This document shows, one piece after another, positions 56,935-64,000 of a DNA stretch of 64,000 nucleotides. Position 1 is the stretch's first letter. Each line of letters begins with the position of its first letter. Origin of the DNA: Mixophyes australis (lineage: Eukaryota; Chordata; Amphibia; Anura; Limnodynastidae); contig JAVHZZ010000002.1 in assembly GCA_036250195.1 (NCBI GenBank), positions 276,863,960-276,927,959 of the forward strand. Direction: 5' to 3'. Below the pieces are notes generated by a model, which was given only the letters and a program-made list of their open reading frames with translations, ran no database searches and was not told the DNA's origin. Position numbers and translations under genes: made by a program.

Positions 56935-57917
56935 AGGTTCCCAAACTGTGCGCCGCGACTCCCAGGGGTGCCGCGGCCAGAATGAAGAAGAAAATAAACC
57001 CAAAAAAAAAACCTACCAATCCGGCGGTGCCCGGGACCCAGCAACCTCCTCCTTTCTCGCTTCTCACTGAATGCCGGTGTGACGTCATCAAGCCCGACAT
57101 ATTCAGAGAGAAGCAGCAGGAGAGAGGATGCTGGGTCCCGAGCGCCACCGGATTGGTAAGTTTTTCTTTTTTCCTTTTTTTTCTTTTTCATCCTGTCCAC
57201 GGCGGGATACAGAGGGGGCAGAGCGAGGGGGCACAGCGCGCATGCAGAAGGGGCAGAGCGAGGGGGCACAGCGCGCATGCAGAGGGGGCAGAAAGGATTC
57301 AGAAGGGGCAGAGAGAGGGGGCAGAGCGGATGCAGAGGGGGCACAAAGGATGCAGAGGAGGCAGAGCGCGGATGCAGAGGGGGCAGAAAGGATGCAGAGG
57401 GGCACAGAGTGTGTGGATGCAGGGGGCACAGAGTGTGTGGATGCAGGGGGGCACAGAGTGTGTGGATGCAGGGGGGCACAGAGTGTGTGGATGCAGGGGG
57501 GCACAGAGTGTGTGGATGCAGGGGGGCACAGTGTGTGTGGATGCAGGGGGGCACAGTGTGTGTGGATGCAGGGGGGGCACAGTGTGTGTAGATGCAGGGG
57601 GGCACAGTGTGTGTGGATGCAGGGGGGCACAGTGTGTGGATGCAGGGGGGCACAGTGTGTGTGGATGCAGGGGGGCACAGTGTGTGTGGATGCAGGGGGG
57701 CACAGTGTGTGTTAGCTGTAATTATAGTTATTCTTTGACAGAAATATAATTGAAAAAATATATATAAAAATATTTTTCCCTTGGATTTATGTGTATTATT
57801 TTTGCATACAACTAAATAAGTATCTCTGTCCTGACCTAAATACTTATTACGTTTTTTTGACTACTTATAAAACGGGACTGCTCGATAATTATTTTGAAGA
57901 GGTGCCTTGAAAAAATG
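56935..57917. mobile_element. hAT-type nonautonomous element, copy 3, right end lost
   Basis: The left end aaaccctaggttcccaaact, the palindrome region (arms cctcctcctttctc / ggagagaggatgctggg, inner gccggtgtgacgtcatc) and the 3' segment gcatacaactaaataagtat align with copy 1. The match stops at ttgaaaaaatg (57917), so the right terminal repeat is missing. The upstream 56737-56934 (LTR end plus ctatc-rich spacer) is also shared with copy 1. Confidence 0.75.
57200..57712. repeat. Minisatellite inside hAT-type copy 3
   Basis: The array starts with gcagagggggcagagcg-type units and passes into about 13 units of 24-25 bp (gggcacagtgtgtgtggatg plus caggg). The six long overlapping ORFs across it are artefacts. 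Confidence 0.9.
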
Positions 57918-58643
57918 TAACCTTGCTTTGACCTTTACTCATGCTGAATTTATTTCTAACCAGCTCTGTCCTGGAGTCACTATGGAGAACAATCTAATGT
58001 GCCTTCTGCTAGAAAAGAATAAGAATGCAGTAAGTCTCCTGACATCTAGCTCCACCTGTGTCTGGTACTCGTGGATGAGTATATCTCTCCTGCCCTCTAC
58101 CCCATGACAGAAATGCAGTAAACTGCTCTAGGGAAACCCTAGATCCAACTGAAGTAGGAGGAGCTTCTGGACATGGACCAAAAATAAAACACTGCTCTGA
58201 CACAATAAGGCCATACCATCCCCCAAATACTGCTATCTCAGCTGAATGATTCATGCTAACTGTAATCCCTTGTTATTTATGTGTTTAATGGGATGGGCAT
58301 TCACCAGGTACACATGAGCATAGAGGCAAAAAATGCTGGGAGATGGAACCAATCTAGATTAACAGAAGTGCTAGAGCTAAATCTGTTTCTCCCTACACTG
58401 TTATGTAACATGCATTTTAATCAGCACTACTGTTTTTTATGAAGTTGCATCTAAATAACATCAACCGTGGGTTCAGAACATTTTTAGTGACGGATTTCTG
58501 CAAAAACACACTTGCTTTTTTAATTTGAGATGGAATATTCGAATGAGCTGAAAGATGAGGCTGTGTATATTTGAAATAATTTAGAGGGAGTCCAAAGAAT
58601 TACTTTACTCTAGCACTTTTACACAAACTCAGAAGTGGTGTTA

Positions 58644-59097
58644 ACTTGATCTACAAGTCTTACATAGTTAGTGTAATTGCTTTGTTTCATCTACTTCAAT
58701 TTCTCAAGCTGCATTTCCACTTGACTCAAGCTAACATAGTCTGAATTCACTTCACAGGTAAATACTTAGAGTGGTTTCAGCACTTTGCACAACACTAAAG
58801 TACATTCCCCCTCAAATTCTATTTTTCTTGCAGCTGCTGCAATCTCCTACATGCCGTTGCACAATGCCAAAAATGACCCGAATTATTTTGGGACACAGAC
58901 AGCATCTCCTGCATGTCACTGTCATTTTTTAAAAAGCTTGGTGCCACCAAGTTGATTGCAAAACAGGGAATGTTATAGAATTTTCCCCGCTGTAATGCTC
59001 TCATAATATTGGTGGTGTTATCAGAAATGACATATCCTCAGGAGAGTCCAAGTGGGATAAGCCATGTTGCAATGACATCCCTTAGTTTTTCAAACAG
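58644..59097 (-). pseudogene. hAT transposase fragment, inverted partial copy
   Basis: The minus strand encodes LFEKLRDVIATW, a stop, VISDNTTNIMRALQR, FYNIPCFAINL and HFWHCATACRRLQQLQEK, the RNase H-like core region of hAT transposases (SDN...IMRAL, CFA..L). After a stop at about 58816 the minus strand goes directly into gggggaatgtactttagt, which is homologous to 59188 onward on the plus strand. The WNSTLY segment in between is skipped. The copy ends near 58644. Confidence 0.75.
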
Positions 59098-60038
59098 GTT
59101 GGAATTCCACACTATATGCTTGGAAGGATGAAGGAACAGCGAAAAATCCATCCACATTTACTCCACAAGCATGACATTGGGAAAGAAGGGGGAATGTATT
59201 TTAGTCCAGCGCAGTGGAGAATACTTTCCGTGTTGTGCAAGGTGCTGAAACGATTTGAAGTAGTCACCTGTAAAGTGAGTTCAGACACTGTTAGCTTGAG
59301 CAAAGTTATTCCATTAATTCGACTTTTGGAAAAGCAGCTTGAGAAATTGAAGGAGGAGATAAAACAAAGCAATTCCGCTAAGTATGTCGGTCTTGTAGAT
59401 CAAGTACTTTAATTGCTTTGCGAGGATCGAAGAGTTATCAACATCTTGAAATCAGATCACTACATTTTGGTGACTATGCTTGATCCTAGGTTTAAAAGCA
59501 AGGTATTCTCTTTATTTCCAACTGTCCCAGATCACAAGAGATGCAATGAGATCCCAGTGAGCAAGTTAACAGCTGATGTGGTGCGTGATACAAAGGTGTC
59601 CCCTCCTTCAGTTTCTCAGGCTACTGCTGCTAGGAAAAACTAAGCTTTTCCAAGAGACCCAGGGATGATGCAGATGATTCAGCAGAACATTTTGACAACT
59701 GGTCTAAAAGAATTGCCCAAAGATTGTGGCACCTCTGCCGTAACGACACTTGATCCTACTATTAACATCCAAAGACTCGTGGAGGATTATTTTAATGACA
59801 GCATAGAAATAGACACGTCAGACAGTCCCTTTACAGACTGGGAGGAAAAAAAAAAGTAATTTGGAGACCCATGTACAAACTCGCTTTGCAATACCTAAGC
59901 TGTCCACCCTCCAGTGTGTGCTCGGAAAGAGTTTTCAGCACACCCGGGAACCTTGTCAGCGATCGGCATAAGAGACTACTTCCAAAAAAGGAGGAAAATA
60001 TGATGTTCATCAAAATGAACTACAAATTCCACGAGTAA
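59098..60038 (+). pseudogene. hAT transposase, C-terminal half, broken
   Basis: The plus strand starts at WNSTLY (59103), shifts frame within ctatatgc, and continues MLGRMKEQRKI, RILSVLCKVLKRFEVVT and LEKQLEKLKEEI. After a stop at 59410 come HYILVTMLDPRFKSKVF, another stop at 59641, IQRLVEDYFND and finally YLSCPPSSVCSERVF with NLVSDRHKRLLP, the hAT C-terminal dimerisation motif, ending at 60038. At least three stops or frameshifts show it is dead. The N-terminal zinc finger half is absent on this strand. Confidence 0.85.
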
Positions 60039-60060
60039 AGGCCTTTACTGGCAATTACAT

Positions 60061-61262
60061 CAGAGACTTCTGTAATGGTGGATTCCAGCGGGGATGTGAT
60101 GATGATGTACACACTGATGAGGGTGAGGATGAGGGGAGGATGATAACAGTGTAAACTGCAGGTGCTGGGATCTAGCTGAGAGAAGGAAGATAGCTGATGC
60201 TGGAATGCTTACTAATATTTTGGGTATAATGGCATGTTGGCAATTTTATGTTTTTCTATAGTAAAGTTTCACCTTTATTAAAGATGTGTGTTTTTCTTTA
60301 AAAAGGTAAAAGCTTTTTTTTTTTACATTTTTGTTACAGAGACTTCTGTAATGGTGGGTTCCAGCCAGAAGCATTAATATTGTATGAGGATGATGATGAC
60401 AACAACATCTTGCCACTGTAGAGTTTATTGACAGCACTATCAGCTTAGCTGCCTTAAGCCCATTGTTAGTTTGTTTTGTGTGGGGCCCAAACAAACCAAG
60501 CACTTCAGCCACAAAAGTGGCACTCCTTGTCGCTGAAGTGCTTGGTTTGTTAAACTGTGCATGTCCTTTTTAAGATCCAACTTAAGGGTGGGTGGGAGGG
60601 CCCAAGAACAATTCCAACTTGCATCACTTTTCTTTCCTCACACTGCTGTGTAGCACTGGCAATGTTTCCCAGATGTGATATAAACTGCTGTGTGTTTGTG
60701 CCATTGCTCTAACCAGCCTCTTGCTGCAGTCTTACAGTTTATTAACATCACTGTTAGTTAAGCTGCCTTAAGCCCATTGTTAGCTTGTTTTGTGGGGGCC
60801 CAAACAAACAAAGCACTTCAAACATAAAAGTGGCACTCCTTGTCGCTGAAGTGCTTGTTTTGTTAAACTGTACCTGCTACACCTCCTGTTTCTGTGTAAA
60901 CTTGTTAAAGCTTTTTAACATATGGGTGGGTGGGAGGTCCCAAGGACAATTCATCTTGCACCACTTTTCTTTTCTGCCCCTGCTGTGTGGCAATGTTTCC
61001 TAGATGTGCTATGAACTGCCGTGTGTTTGTGTCTTTGCTCTGTTGCTTAGCATCCAGCCAGCTCACTGCAGTCTTTGTCCAAAAGTGTATGAAAATGATT
61101 GCAACTTCTGAGGTGGTCAAAATTGACTGAAACTGACTGAAAATTAGTGTTATTGAAGTTAATACTAATTTAGGAACAAAAGAGCCAATTTCTGTGATTT
61201 TAGCAATTTTCTAAAAAAACACAGATCCAAAACCAAAACAAGGGGGTCAGTGAACATCTCTA
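60061..61262 (+). repeat. hAT element 3' noncoding region with tandem duplications
   Basis: The segment cagagacttctgtaatggtg occurs at 60061 and 60338. A unit of about 314 bp (gtttattgacagcactatca ... tgtgtttgtgccattgctct) at 60421-60734 is repeated at 60735-61070. The region ends gggggtcagtgaacatctct at about 61261, which resembles the right terminus of hAT elements. The matching left terminus was not found. Confidence 0.7.
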
Positions 61263-63780
61263 TTAATTAGCCAATGCCTTCAAGTATATTACATCCTTAG
61301 AAATTAGCCAATGCCTTCAATTTTATTGCATGCTAATCATAGGTGCATTATATACAGAAAGTGCAATAACACATGCAGATAAACCAATATAGTTGAGATT
61401 TGAAAATGCAAACATTCTAAAAAGTAATCTGTGGGTTGATGGGTCCAAATAAGATGACATGATTTAGTTTGAGGTGACATTCTTACAGACATGCACTTTT
61501 CAGACACAAATAAAACAAATAACAACTGAATCGTTAAGATGAACCATGAAAATGCCACTACAGAATAGGACCTTGCATCTACTTAAGTACTATTTGTTAA
61601 ATTAGACCTAATTGAATATAAATATATTAATAAGGTTTTGATTTGTTTTATGCCCTATAGAACAGTGGTATCTCCAGCTCTAAATGCAGCTTTGTTTTTA
61701 ACTTAATTGGTTGTTAAAGCTGAGAAAATATGCTACCAGTGCCCTGAAGATGTGACTACTATGGTCAGTATTTCATCAAAAGCCATCTCTGACATGTCAC
61801 TTGACGTGAGCCAAAAAACAATGTAGCAGTAACTAATTCAAATAAAATAAGCACATATGAAGAAAAAAATGCTGTTTTCACTGCACTTTTGCCGATAACC
61901 ATAATATACATTGAATTGAACAGTTAAGAGAAAAATAAACTGAAAATATACCATACAGAATTTTTAATAATTATGTTTTATTAAACAAACTTTCACTTTA
62001 GGTTAAGTGAAACAAAGTGATTGCTTTATTTTTTCAATGCAATGTTTGTTTTGTTTTCTAAAATTTGTGTTCTGTGTATAGTGAAGCATAAATGTATCAC
62101 TTCTGGGGCAAGCTTAGAAAAGTAAAAACATATACACACACCTGACGGTTTAATAAATTGGCCTGTTATGTGAATTTAGTTGTAGTGATGTAGCTGTTCC
62201 TGTCCATTAGGTGTCACTGTCTGTTTAGCTTTAACTTTCTCTTCACATCTGGTACAGGGTTATATCTCTGTTGTTCTTAAGCAAGAGTTTATAATGAAAG
62301 TAAAGGTTAGTACTTCCTTATAGATCGCTACAAATAAGAACTGTGGAGCATCAGCTTATTAGAACATCACACATTGCACATTACTGATACTGTGTCTGTT
62401 ATGTACTTTTCTGTTAATGTAAATAAAACTATAGTATCTTACAATAGCAGGTAAATGAAATGCATGACATAACACTTAACAATCAATCATTTCTGAGGTA
62501 ACATTGTTTCAGGCGTCATATACAGTAGCCATAACTACATTTACATAGGTACGACATTATAAACCAATATTTCTAGTGTCACCAGAGCCACTAACACTGT
62601 TACCAGTGTTTGCTAGCATTGTGGTAGCCTTTCAGGTTGTGCAATGCATCTCAATTTAACCACAATTCTTTATGGCAGGTAAACAAGTTCTGGAAGCCTG
62701 CAGTGAGCTCCAAGTGCTAATAACTACTAGCATTTGCCTTGATATCTATTTTAAACAACACCAGTGGGTACCTCTGGCCTAAAGCATGTATTTAAATTAT
62801 ATAGAACGCAAAATGTAATAAAAGCAGGGTGTGGAAATATAGACTACAAAAAGTACTTCTGAGCAAAGAGCCAAATTCATGACAGATTATGGCTGCAGGG
62901 ATGACTCACTGTCTGGTATTTCTTTTAGTAACAGCCAAACACAAAAAGACAAGTTACTTTGGACCAAATCACAGTGACCACACAATAGATAAAAACCACT
63001 CAGTGCGAGTTTTGAAATCGTGCGACTAAGGCACAAGGACACTTGCCATCCATCATCCCTTTCTGCATACTGAACTGTCCTCATCTTACTGCGTTACAGA
63101 TTATTTTAATTTGTGTTCATATGCATTTGTTAACATACGCTATTATATTCCATGCATATTTATGCTATTGGTTATATGTTAGACAGAATGTTGCCATTTG
63201 GAGTAGTTACTCAGGAATAAGACAGAACAAGATGTCTGGTCTAAACAATGAGTGTATACAAATACAATGTCATCAAACTTGTAATCTGGCCAACAAGGTC
63301 TTTGCATAATACTTCCCTGGGACAGACTCCTAGGCACCCTCTCCACAGGGAACCAATGGTCCCCAGCCACCAGGGGAGGACACCCCAGGGTTAGCGGTAT
63401 CATCCTTTCCACTATTACAAGCTGAATACGGGCCTAAATAAAGGTTATATACCCTGTGCCTTTGGACTGTATATGGTGTGTATTAGTGATTAGGAACTGT
63501 GCTACCGTCACATGAATACGCTGTGCTTGTAAGGAATTCATCTGCCTGGTAACTGTATATCTATTCGCCTTTATTGCCTTCTAGTGAATAAACTGCAATT
63601 TGGTTGCAACATCTGCATAGGTGATTTTCAAAGAGCCCACCATGGCGTACGGTCCTCACAATGGCCTACATACATTATAACTGGTGAGGATGGAGGTAGT
63701 TTTTCTGGATCCCATCTACATTGTTTGTAAAAATAAAAAAATAAAAAAAATTTCAATGTAGAAAAAATTCTTGTAATTAC
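61263..63780. other. Intron sequence without recognised features
   Basis: Immediately after the hAT end, aattagccaatgccttcaa occurs twice (61264 and 61301). Otherwise I recognise no exon or repeat up to the donor of exon 63781-63901. An A-rich tract at 63729-63750 lies close to that donor. Confidence 0.45.
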
Positions 63781-63901
63781 CAGATTAATGGTGATGACTT
63801 CTTCATAAGCCAATGATGATTCTCCGGCAATCATGCCAGATCCCCGGAGATTCTCTACTCCAAGTCCTTCTTCCTTACCAATTATGTCTGTTATTTTGTA
63901 C
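63781..63901 (-). CDS. ACACA/ACACB: Acetyl-CoA carboxylase, carboxyltransferase exon (first of five in window)
   Basis: This exon encodes 40 residues ([18 protein letters not shown] through VITINL) after one base that completes a split codon. Acetyl-CoA carboxylase makes malonyl-CoA for fatty acid synthesis (cytosolic ACC1) or for control of mitochondrial fatty acid uptake (ACC2). The segment [11 protein letters not shown] lies in the carboxyltransferase domain and is near-invariant in animal ACCs as I remember them. On the minus strand the exon follows ttcaccag and is followed by gtaatt, so both splice sites are canonical. It ends in phase 0 and joins in frame to 54501-54611. The upstream exons lie beyond the right edge of the window. 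The family assignment is certain. The paralogue is not: KEEGLG resembles ACACA and GLGVENL resembles ACACB. Confidence 0.95.
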
Positions 63902-64000
63902 CTGGTGAACACAGAAACATTATAAACTGTCACATGTGTTGTAAAGGAGTTAGAGTTAGTAAAAAAAAATCATCCTTGAATAGATTTCTATTTTGGACAA

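Noticed and set aside
56922..57768. ORFs of up to 255 codons on both strands, Cys/His-rich on one and Gly-rich on the other
   Set aside because: These are translations of the minisatellite in hAT-type copy 3. The regular Cys/His spacing looks like zinc fingers but is only the repeat period.
58816..59097. Simple in-place inversion within a single hAT gene
   Set aside because: The minus strand continues past 58816 into a second copy of sequence also present at 59188-59408, so two partial copies are needed.

Overview
This window looks like intronic DNA from a vertebrate, most likely a frog or toad. It is not microbial: coding pieces are short, are bounded by GT/AG splice sites, and sit in a sea of retroelements and DNA transposons. 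The mix of elements (L1/Tx1, CR1, L2, DIRS and gypsy-like retroelements, hAT elements, a tRNA-derived SINE and many foldback elements) fits an anuran amphibian. The species call is inference.

The only host gene I can support lies on the minus strand. It is an acetyl-CoA carboxylase, and the window holds five consecutive exons from the N-terminal half of its carboxyltransferase region. In transcription order they are 63781-63901, 54501-54611, 22415-22558, 21522-21642 and 4044-4140. They join in frame into 198 codons with no stop, and every junction has the expected gt/ag bases. The introns between them are about 9.2 kb, 31.9 kb, 0.8 kb and 17.4 kb. The gene continues beyond both window edges, so no promoter, start codon or 3' end is present. 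Whether it is ACACA or ACACB is unresolved.

Everything else I can name is mobile or repetitive DNA inside those introns. In the 17.4-kb intron there is a CR1 element carrying an LTR fragment plus a hAT-type element (5.2-8.2 kb), and a 5'-truncated L1/Tx1 element (9.6-17.8 kb). The L1 was hit by a CR1 copy, which was then hit by a small gypsy-like LTR element; duplicated target bases can be read at each level. The 31.9-kb intron carries three tRNA-derived SINEs, a decayed DIRS-like element (34.4-39.8 kb) containing an LTR-like insert and an L2 insert, a 31-bp minisatellite split by a 1.35-kb hAT-type element, clustered hairpin-forming elements, another L2 copy and another L1 3' fragment. The 9.2-kb intron carries a 1.1-kb LTR, a further hAT-type/minisatellite block and a decayed hAT transposase gene that meets an inverted partial copy head to head.

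The most unusual structures are: three copies of one hAT-type nonautonomous element in which the same internal position holds a hairpin followed by a different minisatellite in each copy; a small gypsy-like element whose nucleocapsid finger lies upstream of its capsid-like segment with three 27-bp minisatellites between; the three-level nest; and the head-to-head hAT remnants. I see no new defence system, operon, CRISPR array or host gene beyond acetyl-CoA carboxylase.
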